Shown here piece after piece: positions 52,599-61,739 of a DNA stretch of 64,000 bases. The translations under genes were made by a program, and so were the position numbers. Numbering within the stretch: position 1 is the first letter of the stretch; each line of letters opens with the position of its first letter. Source of the DNA: UBA1181 sp045601045 (lineage in GTDB: Bacteria; Bacteroidota; Bacteroidia; Bacteroidales; Paludibacteraceae); the NCBI GenBank assembly GCA_045601045.1, contig JAZRZA010000062.1:1-64000 (forward strand), given 5' to 3'. Under the pieces are notes generated by a model. It did not search any database. It worked only from the letters and a program-made list of their open reading frames with translations, and was not told where the DNA came from.

Positions 52599-54293
52599 TT
52601 ATCGTTTAATAAATGCGGCGCACTCAATCACATTCATGACATAATCTCCCAACTTCTCACACTCGGAAATCATATCCATATAATAAACGCCCATCTGGTA
52701 GTCGTAGAGTTTCTTGTTGATATCGTCCACATTTTGATTCTTCAACAACTTACGATAATTGTTGATCTCAATCTCTATGTTTTGCGATTTATTCAGATCA
52801 AGTATCGTCACATCCTCAGACTCAACGATATGTTTCATCTGCTCGATGGATTGATCGGCCAATTTCAACATACTGAACAAATGTTCGTATTGCTTCTCAG
52901 TAAAATCACACTCTGGCGACTTTTCCCTTTTCCTACGTATGGTACGCGCTAAATTATAGCAACTATCACCAATACTCTCTAACTCAGAAACTTGCTTCAT
53001 CATGTGCTGGATCTCAGACTTTCCCTCCGCACTCAATCTTCCCTCGGAGACCTTATTCAGATAATCGGCGATCTGCACCTCCATGTTATCGGTGATATTC
53101 TCGTACTTCTCGATTCTGCTGAACAACTTATTGAAATCGTCATCCTTCTCCATCTTCAATAAAGCAGGAATGAAGCCCAACATCTTATGACAACGCTCCG
53201 CAAAGACATTCACCTCTTTTTTCGCCTCCAAGATAGAGATTTCGGAAGTGGACAACAAACCGCCACCGATATAGGTCAATCGAGCCTCATCCTCCTCCGG
53301 ATTAGCCTTCGCCTTGATGATTCTGCAGACAAGTTTCTCCAATGGTTTGATAAACCAAATCAAGATCAACACATTGCAAATATTGAAAGAGGTATGGAAT
53401 GCGGCAAGCACCACAGTCAATATATTCTTATCAGAAATCTCTCCATGCGGGTCGCAACCCACCATCCAGCAAACGAAATCCACAAAATAAGGGAAGATGG
53501 AGAATACCCAAATCACACCAAAAATATTGAATACCATGTGGGCCATAGCGGCACGTCTAGCCTGCGTGGAAGCGGACAATGCCACCACATTGGAAGTAAC
53601 GGTAGTACCGATATTTTCACCCATCACCAAGGCTATACCCATATAGATATCCAAAACACCCGCGGAACAGAGTGTCATGGTGATCGCCATGATGGCTGCC
53701 GAACTTTGTACCGAGCAGGTCAACAATCCGCCAATCACCAAGAAGAGCAAATAAGATCCATACCCCATGCTACTCATCTTTCCGAAGAAATCCTGCACCG
53801 CTTGATTCTGATCGAGGTGCATTCCCTTCGCATTGGCGCTCAAAGTCGTCAATCCCAAGAGCAGCAAGGCCAAGCCCATCACGAACTCGCCAAGATTACG
53901 TCTTTTGTTACTATATATACAGGCAATAGCAAAGACAATAGCGGCATAGACCACATACTGCATATAGTTTCCACTTCCGCCCAACACCATGATCCAAGCG
54001 GTGGCGGTGGTACCGATATTTGCGCCCATGATGACAGAGATAGCCTGAGTAAGCGTCAGCAAACCCGCGCTTACGAAACTAACAGTCATAACAGTTGTAG
54101 CGGTGGAAGACTGGATAGATGTCGTGATAAAGGCACCCGTTAATAGACCCGTGAAACGATTGGTTGTCATTTTTGCGAGGACTTGGCGTAACTTACTACC
54201 AGCCATCTTTTGCAAACCTTCGCTCATGACTTTCATTCCGTACATAAGCAAGGCGACAGAACCTGCAAGAATAATTAATGGTAAATAATCCAT
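52599..54293 (-). CDS. Na/Pi cotransporter with PhoU-like C terminus
   Basis: 564 residues. The transporter half (1-320) has two repeated Na/Pi_cotrans motifs: TGAFITTSIQSSTATTVMTVSFVSAG and LTCSVQSSAAIMAITMTLCSAG, the QSSxA signature, plus GANIGTTATAWIM and GENIGTTVTSNVV. The C-terminal half (about 345-564) is a PhoU-like helical domain. It probably imports or exports phosphate with Na+. It precedes nth by 4 bp. A -7 box is present at 54370. Confidence 0.92.
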   Translation of the reverse strand: MDYLPLIILAGSVALLMYGMKVMSEGLQKMAGSKLRQVLAKMTTNRFTGLLTGAFITTSIQSSTATTVMTVSFVSAGLLTLTQAISVIMGANIGTTATAWIMVLGGSGNYMQYVVYAAIVFAIACIYSNKRRNLGEFVMGLALLLLGLTTLSANAKGMHLDQNQAVQDFFGKMSSMGYGSYLLFLVIGGLLTCSVQSSAAIMAITMTLCSAGVLDIYMGIALVMGENIGTTVTSNVVALSASTQARRAAMAHMVFNIFGVIWVFSIFPYFVDFVCWMVGCDPHGEISDKNILTVVLAAFHTSFNICNVLILIWFIKPLEKLVCRIIKAKANPEEDEARLTYIGGGLLSTSEISILEAKKEVNVFAERCHKMLGFIPALLKMEKDDDFNKLFSRIEKYENITDNMEVQIADYLNKVSEGRLSAEGKSEIQHMMKQVSELESIGDSCYNLARTIRRKREKSPECDFTEKQYEHLFSMLKLADQSIEQMKHIVESEDVTILDLNKSQNIEIEINNYRKLLKNQNVDDINKKLYDYQMGVYYMDMISECEKLGDYVMNVIECAAFIKR

Positions 54294-54369
54294 ATTATAT
54301 GGTAAGAAACATTATTCTAATTTGTACTTTCTAAAGGACATCAAAATAGGCCCTTTCGAAAATCCAAGA

Positions 54370-54377
54370 CAAAAATA
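54370..54377 (-). promoter_or_regulatory. -7 box of the Na/Pi cotransporter gene
   Basis: Minus strand reads TATTTTTG (TAnnTTTG), 76 bp before the start. Confidence 0.45.
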
Positions 54378-54543
54378 ATGGTTTTTTCAATACAAAAAGT
54401 AGGCTAACCTACCAAATAGACAAAAATCTTTCTTTTCTTTTCAAATGCCAACAAAATGAAGGATCGCAACTCCTATTTCTCAAAATATCAGTGAATTTTA
54501 TAATAAATACAAAATAAAAAGTTCGCACATCTTCTTCTTTTTA

Positions 54544-54551
54544 TATCTTTG
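54544..54551 (+). promoter_or_regulatory. -7 box of the GH5 gene
   Basis: TATCTTTG matches TAnnTTTG, 34 bp before the ATG at 54586. Confidence 0.6.
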
Positions 54552-54585
54552 TAACAACGAAATCTATAATAATTAATAACAATTT

Positions 54586-55722
54586 ATGAAAACACGTTTT
54601 CTTGGAATCGCAGCGTTGGCATTGGCTTTGATCGCATGCGATAAGCCCGCTGGGCAAAAAGAACAGACTTCGTCTGAATGTTCTAAGTATGCTACACTTA
54701 ATTTGAAGAATGGTGTGAACGTCAGCCACTGGTTGTCACAAACAGGTGGCCGCAACCACGAGGATAGAGCAAAGATGATCACGAAGGCTGATTTCGACTC
54801 TATCGCCGCTATGGGATTCGATTTCGTTCGCCTTCCAGTTGATGAGGAGGAACTCTATGATGAGCAAATGAACCGTGACTCATCAGGATTCGAGTTGATG
54901 CACAACGCCATCAAGTGGACCTTGGAGAACAATATGAACATTGTTGTGGATCTTCACATCGTCCGTTCCCACCACTTCAACAACGAGAACGGCCATCCGA
55001 ACACTTTGTTCACCGACCCTGCTGAGCAAGAGAAGATCGTGAATATTTGGAAGGATCTTCAAAAGGATTTGGCTCAATACCCTAACGACCGTTTGGCTTA
55101 TGAGTTGATGAACGAACCTGTCGCTCCTACCCACGAGGCTTGGAACCTTTTGATCGAGAAGATGATCAAGGGCATCAGAGAGAAAGAGAACGAGAGAACC
55201 ATCATCGTAGGTTCTAACCTTTGGCAAATTCCACAAACATTCGATTCTCTCCGTGTACCAGAGAACGACAAATACTTGATGTTGAGCTTCCACTTCTACG
55301 AGCCAAGTTTGGTGACACACCACCAAGCACCTTGGACCGACTACAGCTTCTATAAAGGAAAGGTGAACTATCCAGGTTTGCAAGTAACCGACTCTGCATC
55401 TCTCGCATCGTTGTCGGAGAAGGAGTTGGAGAAAATCAACTCTATGAATGGAGAGTACAACAAGGACACCATGTATGTTCACATGAAGAAGGCGATCGAC
55501 AAGGCTGAGTCTCTTGGCTTGCACCTCTACTGCGGTGAGTTCGGCGCTTACCCATACTTCGTGGACAAGGAGGTTCGTATGCGTTGGTACAACGATATCT
55601 GCGACGTATTCCACGAGCATGACATCGCAAACTGCCACTGGTGCTACAAGGGCGACTTCCCTGTTGTTAACCAAGACGGTTCAGCTAACGAGTTGCCTGC
55701 AATCATCACTGGAAAGAAATAA
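54586..55722 (+). CDS. GH5-family cellulase-like lipoprotein
   Basis: 378 residues. Lipoprotein signal MKTRFLGIAALALALIAC (Cys18). The catalytic acid/base is Glu177 (YELMNEPV) and the nucleophile Glu318 (LYCGEFGAYP), the GH5 pattern. GVNVSHWLSQTGG and FVRLPVDEEELYDEQ are further GH5 landmarks. Substrate could be a beta-glucan, mannan or xylan. Codons are strongly biased towards those of gpmI, so it may be highly expressed. Own promoter and terminator: monocistronic. Confidence 0.9.
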   Translation: MKTRFLGIAALALALIACDKPAGQKEQTSSECSKYATLNLKNGVNVSHWLSQTGGRNHEDRAKMITKADFDSIAAMGFDFVRLPVDEEELYDEQMNRDSSGFELMHNAIKWTLENNMNIVVDLHIVRSHHFNNENGHPNTLFTDPAEQEKIVNIWKDLQKDLAQYPNDRLAYELMNEPVAPTHEAWNLLIEKMIKGIREKENERTIIVGSNLWQIPQTFDSLRVPENDKYLMLSFHFYEPSLVTHHQAPWTDYSFYKGKVNYPGLQVTDSASLASLSEKELEKINSMNGEYNKDTMYVHMKKAIDKAESLGLHLYCGEFGAYPYFVDKEVRMRWYNDICDVFHEHDIANCHWCYKGDFPVVNQDGSANELPAIITGKK

Positions 55723-55743
55723 TATTTCCATTCAATAAAAACG

Positions 55744-55779
55744 AAACGTGGCGTCAGCGGTTGGCGCCACGTTTTTTTA
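55744..55779 (+). terminator. Terminator after the GH5 gene
   Basis: ACGTGGCG at 55746-55753 pairs with CGCCACGT at 55765-55772, followed by seven T. Confidence 0.9.
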
Positions 55780-55795
55780 TTCCCGTATCCATATC

Positions 55796-55832
55796 ATAAA
55801 AAAAAGGCCAATCCCCGCAAAGGAATTGGCCA
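55796..55832 (-). terminator. Terminator after the DUF3127 gene
   Basis: Plus-strand GGCCAAT (55806-55812) pairs with ATTGGCC (55825-55831); on the minus strand a T run follows. Confidence 0.85.
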
Positions 55833-55851
55833 TGTATCATTAACTTTCTAA

Positions 55852-56253
55852 TTAGAAAGGCAACTGGTCAGCCTCGTTGCTTTGTCCCGCATTGGATTGA
55901 TTATCGAATGAAGGAACAGCTGGCATACCGCTTGGCATAGCAGGCTGAGCGGGAGCTTGTGGTTGAGGAGCGGTGGTACCTGCAGGAGCGACTCTCCATG
56001 CGCGGATATCGTTGAACCAACGTCCTTGCCACTCGCGGCAGTCGATATCCACACTCACGGTGTAGAATCCACCCTCTTGAATATTGAACTCAGCGATCTT
56101 TTGCTCACCCCACACATTGAAACACATACGACGTGGATATTGTGCGTTTGAGGTATCGTGTTCCATTACATATTCCTGACTCTTCCAAGGGCCATTCTTT
56201 CCCTGACCTGTTCTTGCAGGCAATACAGCGATAATTCTTCCTGTGAAATCCAT
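55852..56253 (-). CDS. DUF3127 protein (OB-fold, SSB-like C-terminal tip)
   Basis: 133 residues. The first ~85 match DUF3127 (MDFTGRIIAVLPARTGQGKNG, EYVMEHDTSNAQYPRRMCFNVWG, YTVSVDIDCREWQGRWFNDIRAWRV), an OB-fold found in Bacteroidota. A Pro/Ala/Gln-rich linker follows and the protein ends ADQLPF, similar to the D-D-x-P-F tip of SSB. It may bind single-stranded nucleic acid and recruit partner proteins; this is inference. A -7 box lies at 56311 and a strong terminator follows. Confidence 0.88.
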   Translation of the reverse strand: MDFTGRIIAVLPARTGQGKNGPWKSQEYVMEHDTSNAQYPRRMCFNVWGEQKIAEFNIQEGGFYTVSVDIDCREWQGRWFNDIRAWRVAPAGTTAPQPQAPAQPAMPSGMPAVPSFDNQSNAGQSNEADQLPF

Positions 56254-56310
56254 TTTAATTTACGTAACATTAAGTAAAGGGACCAAACTCCCCGAAAATC
56301 ATATTTTTCG

Positions 56311-56318
56311 CAAAAATA
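56311..56318 (-). promoter_or_regulatory. -7 box of the DUF3127 gene
   Basis: Minus strand reads TATTTTTG (TAnnTTTG), 57 bp before the start at 56253. Confidence 0.5.
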
Positions 56319-56459
56319 CAAAAAGTTTATTTCTCTCCCCACTTTACGGAGAAAATCAAAGCATAAAAATTTCAACAATCGACGAAACGGCCTAACCCTT
56401 ACGAAATGATGAATAGTTGAATTTATCGTGTTAGGCATCTATCTATCCAACAAAAGGGT

Positions 56460-56467
56460 TATCTTTG
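56460..56467 (+). promoter_or_regulatory. -7 box of the Big_2 protein gene
   Basis: TATCTTTG matches TAnnTTTG, 19 bp before the ATG at 56487. Confidence 0.6.
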
Positions 56468-56486
56468 CAAAAAAATATGAAGTGTT

Positions 56487-57164
56487 ATGAAGATTAAACT
56501 TATTCTTTTTATTCTACTAATCCTTCTCTTAGGAGGTGCGGCTTTCGGTTATTTCCGTTACTACTATGTATTCGGAGAGGGCGTCAAGAGCGGCGAGCTC
56601 AACTATGTCGTTAACAAGGGTTATATTTTCAAGACATACGAAGGAAAGATGATCCAAAGCGGCTTCAAAGGTAGCAGTACCACTAAAGGGGCGACAGCGA
56701 CTGGCATCCAATCCAACGAGTTCGTCTTCTCCATCGAGAACGAAGAGGTGGCTAAGAAGTTGATGAATATGGGTACCCGCACCGTAGATCTCTACTACAA
56801 GGAGTACCTTCACACATTGCCTTGGAGAGGCAACAGCGTCTACATCGTGGACAGCTTCATCGTCAAGGTGGAGAACATCTCCCTGAACAAGACGGAGACC
56901 CGCTTGAATGTAGGGGAAGATGAACGCATCAGCGCAGCCATCTATCCAGACGATTCCAACTGCAAGGGATTGCATTGGAGCTCCTCCAACAATGCGGTGG
57001 TTACAGTGAACAGCGAGGGTGAGATCCACGCCGTAGCGCCAGGAAAGGCGACGATCTACGCGAAGGCGGACAACAAGACTGCCAGCTGCGATGTAATCGT
57101 CAGGGATCCCAAGAGGGATACAGACAATCTTTACGAAGGATACAACACCAAAGATCGTTACTAA
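56487..57164 (+). CDS. Membrane-anchored protein with Big_2 (Ig-like) domain
   Basis: 225 residues. One N-terminal transmembrane helix (LILFILLILLLGGAAFGYFRYYY). The middle domain (about 35-122) opens GVKSGELNYVVNKGYIFKTYEGKM and is a conserved Bacteroidales domain of unknown function. Residues about 128-207 form a bacterial Ig-like domain (ISLNKTETRLNVGEDERISAAIYPDDSNCKGLHWSSSNNAVVTVNSEGEIHAVAPGKATI). The final 15 residues are polar. Probably exported and anchored in the inner membrane. Monocistronic with a strong terminator shared with glnN. Confidence 0.8.
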   Translation: MKIKLILFILLILLLGGAAFGYFRYYYVFGEGVKSGELNYVVNKGYIFKTYEGKMIQSGFKGSSTTKGATATGIQSNEFVFSIENEEVAKKLMNMGTRTVDLYYKEYLHTLPWRGNSVYIVDSFIVKVENISLNKTETRLNVGEDERISAAIYPDDSNCKGLHWSSSNNAVVTVNSEGEIHAVAPGKATIYAKADNKTASCDVIVRDPKRDTDNLYEGYNTKDRY

Positions 57165-57188
57165 GAAGAGATTAGTAAATCATACAAA

Positions 57189-57226
57189 AAGTAAGGCATC
57201 CCCGAACGAGGATGCCTTACTTTTTT
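57189..57226. terminator. Bidirectional terminator between the Big_2 gene and glnN
   Basis: A 12-bp stem (AGTAAGGCATCC with GGATGCCTTACT, arms about 57190-57201 and 57210-57221) has T runs on both sides, serving the Big_2 gene (plus) and glnN (minus). Confidence 0.92.
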
Positions 57227-57241
57227 GTGTATTCACCGTGA

Positions 57242-59431
57242 TTATTTCGCGAATAGCAACTCTCTGTATTTAGGCAACGGCCAACAATCGTCATCCACTA
57301 CCAACTCCAACTCATCTATGTGGGAACGGATCTCCTCCATGGTCGGACGAACGTTCTTATCGTAAAGCATAGCGGTTGCACTCGCCTCCTTAGCGGTATT
57401 CGCCTCATGACGCTCTTCTGTCATGCGTTTCACCAACTTCTTGATGGCTGTCACGTGGGAGGAGATCTCTCGGATCAAATCCTTACGATCCTCTGCCAAC
57501 ACCTCGAACTCATTCGGATCAAACAACTGCTTCAAGCCACAAAGGTTATCAATTAAACGGTTTTGGTAAGCGACAGCGGTAGGAACGATGTGGTTGATAG
57601 CGATGTCACCCAAAATTCTAGACTCAATCTGCACCTTCTTGGAGAACTTCTCATACTCCACCTCCACACGTCCGTGCAACTCCACCTCATTGAAGATGCC
57701 ACCACCGATCAAAGCCTCCACGGATGGCTTGTCCAAATATTTGCTGATCGCCTCAGGTGCACTGGTGATATTGCTCAGGCCGCGCTTCTTCGCCTCCTTC
57801 TTCCACTCTTCAGAGTAACCATCGCCCTCAAAACGGACAGGTTTGGACTCTATGATGAGTTTCTTCAAGACTTGGAATATAGCCTCATCCCTACCCTTGC
57901 CTGCATTGATCAAACCATCCACCTCCACACGGAAGGCGTTCAGTTGCTTCGCTACCGCAGCGTTCAATGCGATAATGGAGGCTGCGCAGTTGGCGGAAGA
58001 ACCTACCGCACGGAACTCGAAACGGTTGCCCGTGAATGCGAACGGAGAGGTACGGTTACGGTCTGTATTATCCAACATGATATCCGGAATACGTGCGATT
58101 CCCAACTTCAAAGCAGTTTTCTCCTCTGGCGTCATCTTGCTGTCTCCCACTTGGTTAGCCAAATTGTCCAACATCATGGATAGGTTGCGGCCCAAGAATA
58201 CGGAGAGAATAGCGGGAGGTGCCTCATTGGCACCCAAACGATAGGTATTACCCGCACTCATGATAGAGGCACGAAGTAGATCTTGGTGCTTGAACACAGC
58301 AGTCATCACATTCACCAAGAAGGTGATGAAGAGCATATTACCCTTGGGATTCTTGGCTGGCGAAAGCAAATTCACACCAGTATCAGTGGTCAAAGACCAG
58401 TTGTTATGCTTTCCGGAACCATTCACGCTAGCAAATGGCTTTTCGTGCAACAAGACTTGGAAATGGTGCTTACGCGCGACACGCTTCATCAGATCCATCA
58501 CCAATTGATTGTGGTCATTCGCCAAATTGGCCTCCTCGTAAATTGGAGCGAACTCAAATTGATTAGGAGCCACCTCGTTGTGACGGGTCTTCAAAGGAAT
58601 ACCCAACTTGTGCGCTTCGATCTCGATGTCACGCATAAACTCGGTGACACGCTCAGGGATGGAACCGAAATAATGGTCATCCAATTGTTGATCCTTCGCG
58701 GAAGCATGTCCCATCAATGTTCTACCAGTCATGCACAAATCTGGACGAGCATTGTAAAGCGCCGCATCCACCAAGAAATACTCCTGCTCCCAACCCAAGT
58801 TGGTATTTACCTTTGTAATGTTCTTGTCAAAATATTGGCAAACCGCCACAGCTGCCTTGTCCACAGAAGAGATTGCCTTCAACAAAGGGGTCTTGTAGTC
58901 CAAAGCCTCTCCCGTATAGGAGATGAAGATAGTTGGGATACATAGGGTTGAACCCACCACGAAAGCGGGAGAAGATAGATCCCAAGCGGTATAACCACGT
59001 GCCTCGAAAGTGTTACGGATTCCTCCGTTAGGGAAAGAAGAGGCATCTGGCTCTTGTTGAACAAGCAACTTACCAGAGAAGCGCTCGATCACATCTCCAT
59101 TCTCGTCAAAATCGATGAATCCGTCATGCTTCTCGGCTGTACCGTCGGTCAAGGGTTGAAACCAGTGGGTATAGTGGGTAGCGCCACGCTCCCTTGCCCA
59201 CTTACGCATACCAGTGGCGATCTGATCAGCCACATTTCTATCGAATAACACACCGCGGTCCACGGCCGCGATAAATGCGTTGAACGCATCTTTGGAGAGA
59301 TACTCGCGCATCTTCTCCTTTGTAAACACATTGATACCGAAATAATCGGACAATCTATCGGACGGCGTATTGACCACCAATGGACGTCTACGATACAATT
59401 CGCGCAATGCGTCGAATCTCATAATTGCCAT
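57242..59431 (-). CDS. glnN: Glutamine synthetase type III
   Basis: 729 residues from the Met at 59431, the usual GSIII length. The frame extends to 59494, but the start is set by an AAGGAGGAG Shine-Dalgarno at 59441-59449 and by the typical GSIII opening MAIMRFDALRELYRRRPLVV. Key motifs include GTATHYTHWFQPLTDGTAEKHDGF, the beta-grasp segment, NQFEFAP and GSGKHNNWSL, the GS active-site parts. GSIII makes glutamine from glutamate and ammonia; it is the common or only GS in Bacteroidales. Transcribed alone from a TATTTTTG -7 box at 59484. Confidence 0.95.
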   Translation of the reverse strand: MAIMRFDALRELYRRRPLVVNTPSDRLSDYFGINVFTKEKMREYLSKDAFNAFIAAVDRGVLFDRNVADQIATGMRKWARERGATHYTHWFQPLTDGTAEKHDGFIDFDENGDVIERFSGKLLVQQEPDASSFPNGGIRNTFEARGYTAWDLSSPAFVVGSTLCIPTIFISYTGEALDYKTPLLKAISSVDKAAVAVCQYFDKNITKVNTNLGWEQEYFLVDAALYNARPDLCMTGRTLMGHASAKDQQLDDHYFGSIPERVTEFMRDIEIEAHKLGIPLKTRHNEVAPNQFEFAPIYEEANLANDHNQLVMDLMKRVARKHHFQVLLHEKPFASVNGSGKHNNWSLTTDTGVNLLSPAKNPKGNMLFITFLVNVMTAVFKHQDLLRASIMSAGNTYRLGANEAPPAILSVFLGRNLSMMLDNLANQVGDSKMTPEEKTALKLGIARIPDIMLDNTDRNRTSPFAFTGNRFEFRAVGSSANCAASIIALNAAVAKQLNAFRVEVDGLINAGKGRDEAIFQVLKKLIIESKPVRFEGDGYSEEWKKEAKKRGLSNITSAPEAISKYLDKPSVEALIGGGIFNEVELHGRVEVEYEKFSKKVQIESRILGDIAINHIVPTAVAYQNRLIDNLCGLKQLFDPNEFEVLAEDRKDLIREISSHVTAIKKLVKRMTEERHEANTAKEASATAMLYDKNVRPTMEEIRSHIDELELVVDDDCWPLPKYRELLFAK

Positions 59432-59440
59432 AAAAAAAAC

Positions 59441-59449
59441 TCCTCCTTT
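59441..59449 (-). promoter_or_regulatory. Strong Shine-Dalgarno of glnN
   Basis: The minus strand reads AAGGAGGAG before an A/T-rich spacer and the ATG at 59431; it is unusually strong for this genome and decides the start. Confidence 0.8.
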
Positions 59450-59483
59450 ATTAGATAACCCACAAATTTCGAGGGTTACGGCG

Positions 59484-59491
59484 CAAAAATA
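59484..59491 (-). promoter_or_regulatory. -7 box of glnN
   Basis: Minus strand reads TATTTTTG (TAnnTTTG), 52 bp before the start at 59431. Confidence 0.55.
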
Positions 59492-59541
59492 CATAATATT
59501 TTCGATTTACACCCTAATTTCGGAGGGGTATCAAACTAAAA

Positions 59542-60450
59542 TTACAGCATTTTCACAATCTGGTCCACTTTCTCCTCCATCGGCAAACATGCATCTACCC
59601 AATGAATGGTGAATCCACGACGCTCCATGCCTCGGAACCACGTCATTTGACGCTTGGCAAATTGGTGGATGGCAATCTCCAACTCAGAGACCATCTGCTC
59701 GTAGGATAAATTGCCAATAATGTAGTTGGTAAGATATTTGTATTCCAAACCGTAGTAAATCATATCCTCCGCGGAGACACCCGAATCCAAGATGGCCCTC
59801 ACCTCATCAACCATCCCCTCTTCCAATCGGGCACGCAGACGCTTCGAAATCTTCTCACGCCTCAACTCGCGCTCAATATCCACGCCAATAATTAAACTGT
59901 TGATGTGAGGGAAATCGACAAACTCCTGGGGGTGGTCACGGTAATATTCGCAAATCTCAATGGCACGGATCGCACGCTTCACAGTATCGACATCTGTTGT
60001 GTTATGAAGTGTTTTGTAGGTGGAGAGCATCTGCGTCAACTCCTCCAATGATTTTTCCGCCAACCGGGCGCGTAATTCATCATTCTGAGGAACAGGCATC
60101 ATCTTATAGGCCTTCAAAACCGACTCGATGTACAAACCCGTACCACCACACAAAATGGGGAAGACGCCCCTCGCCTTGATATCTTCGTATGCCGTCAAAA
60201 AATCTCGTTGATACTCAAAGAGATTGTATTTATATCCAGGCTCGGCGATATCAATCATGTGATAGGGAATCTGCTTACCATTGACCGTATAATCAGAGAG
60301 ATCTTTGCCCGTACCAATATCCATACGACGGTATATTTGGCGAGAATCCGCACTGATGATTTCCGCATTCATCTGATAGGCCAACTGCGACGCCAAAGAG
60401 GTCTTGCCACTGGCGGTCGGGCCCAATATCGTGATCATGTCGTATGCCAT
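59542..60450 (-). CDS. miaA: tRNA dimethylallyltransferase
   Basis: 302 residues from Met at 60450 (MAYDMITILGPTASGKTS). The longer frame to 60516 adds a hydrophobic stretch that is not part of MiaA. P-loop GPTASGKTS (residues about 8-16), ADSRQIYRRMDIGTGK, and MIDIAEPGYKYNLFEYQRDF and GGTGLYIESVLKAY are MiaA motifs. The enzyme adds a dimethylallyl group to A37 of tRNAs reading U-starting codons. It is the last gene of the unit with MFS, T9SS plug and ttcA. Confidence 0.95.
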   Translation of the reverse strand: MAYDMITILGPTASGKTSLASQLAYQMNAEIISADSRQIYRRMDIGTGKDLSDYTVNGKQIPYHMIDIAEPGYKYNLFEYQRDFLTAYEDIKARGVFPILCGGTGLYIESVLKAYKMMPVPQNDELRARLAEKSLEELTQMLSTYKTLHNTTDVDTVKRAIRAIEICEYYRDHPQEFVDFPHINSLIIGVDIERELRREKISKRLRARLEEGMVDEVRAILDSGVSAEDMIYYGLEYKYLTNYIIGNLSYEQMVSELEIAIHQFAKRQMTWFRGMERRGFTIHWVDACLPMEEKVDQIVKML

Positions 60451-60524
60451 ACTTATAATGATTTTGAATCCAAAGATAATAAAAGATATAATAATGGGAA
60501 CCACAAAAGGGCCCATAAAGGTCG

Positions 60525-61730
60525 CTACGCATTCACCTTATTACGGACAAAGTGACCTGCGGTATAGCACGAGAAGAAGATCCAAGAGAGCATCACCAAG
60601 AAGCCTCCCACCATAAACGTCGTAGAGAAGGTTGTCCATTCGCTCAAACAACCGCCACCTAACAATCCCGCGCCAATACCTAAATCCCAAGTCGTCAGAT
60701 AGGTGGATGTGGCCGTTCCTCGCTTGTTGTTGGGAGCCAGCGCCACAAACAAGGAATTCATCGCCGGGAAGAGTGTTCCATACCCCACGCCTATCAACAA
60801 GGCCGCCACATAGAGCGACAAGGAGACATAACCATACGGGACATGCAGATAAGGCAGCGTGCCCAAAAAGAGAAAGGCCAAACCACCCGCGGCGATGCCC
60901 ACCTTGATCACCAGCAACATCTTGCCTCGATCCACCAGTTTGCCCGAAAAGATTCTAGATAAGGCAATTCCTGCCGCCAAAAACAAATAGAAGGAGGTTG
61001 GCTTTCCCGCAATATTCAACTCCTTGGCATATAGCGCGATGAAAGAGGTCATCACACCATACGGAATCGCCAAGAAAAACATATTGAAACAGGCGGGAAT
61101 TCCCTTTATCAAGATAAAGCGGTCCAATGAAATCTTCTCCCGGACGGCTACTTTCGGACGATATTGTGTCTTGATCATGGAACCAACCAGTAAAGAGCAA
61201 AGACTTACTCCGAACGAGGTATAAAAGATCGTCTCGTAGCTGTAATGCTCCAGCAGCCACATGCCCACCATCGGGCCCGTCGCCATCGCGAAGTTATTGG
61301 AAAGGCCGAAATAGCCCAACCCCTCGCCTCTTCTACTAGAAGGCATAATGTCTATCAAAATCGTATTGCTGGAGATGGAGACCATGCCAAAGGCGAAACC
61401 ATGCATCAAACGAAGGAGAGCGAACATCAGTACACTCTCCACCACAGGATACCCCGCAAAGAGAAGCACAAAAAAGAAGAGCGCCATCAAATAGAGGGGC
61501 TTACGCGGAAATGTATCCACCAAATAACCGGAAAAAGGGCGGATAAAAAGGCAGGCAAGCATATAACACGCCAAGACAGCGCCCACTGTGGATTCAGGTA
61601 CGGAAAACACCTCGCTCAAATACATCGCCAAGATAGGCATGATCAAATAAAAGGAGAAGAAAAGCAGAAAATTCGCTACGCATGAGCAGAGAAAACTCAT
61701 CGTAAACAATCTATCCTTGAGCGTTCCCAT
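60525..61730 (-). CDS. MFS transporter (drug/sugar efflux type)
   Basis: 401 residues with 12 hydrophobic segments. The loop between TM2 and TM3 carries IRPFSGYLVDTFPRKPLYL, matching the MFS G-x-x-x-D-R/K-x-G-R-R/K pattern in diverged form; SRIFSGKLVDRGKML in the second half is its counterpart. AYPVVESVLMFALLRLMHGFAFGMVSI fits the DHA1/AraJ-type family. Substrate unknown. It follows the T9SS plug gene by 9 bp and precedes miaA by 74 bp. Confidence 0.87.
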   Translation of the reverse strand: MGTLKDRLFTMSFLCSCVANFLLFFSFYLIMPILAMYLSEVFSVPESTVGAVLACYMLACLFIRPFSGYLVDTFPRKPLYLMALFFFVLLFAGYPVVESVLMFALLRLMHGFAFGMVSISSNTILIDIMPSSRRGEGLGYFGLSNNFAMATGPMVGMWLLEHYSYETIFYTSFGVSLCSLLVGSMIKTQYRPKVAVREKISLDRFILIKGIPACFNMFFLAIPYGVMTSFIALYAKELNIAGKPTSFYLFLAAGIALSRIFSGKLVDRGKMLLVIKVGIAAGGLAFLFLGTLPYLHVPYGYVSLSLYVAALLIGVGYGTLFPAMNSLFVALAPNNKRGTATSTYLTTWDLGIGAGLLGGGCLSEWTTFSTTFMVGGFLVMLSWIFFSCYTAGHFVRNKVNA

Positions 61731-61739
61731 CTGACAAAT

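Noticed and set aside
53187..54143. 318-codon plus-strand frame
   Set aside because: Antisense to the Na/Pi cotransporter gene; no motif.
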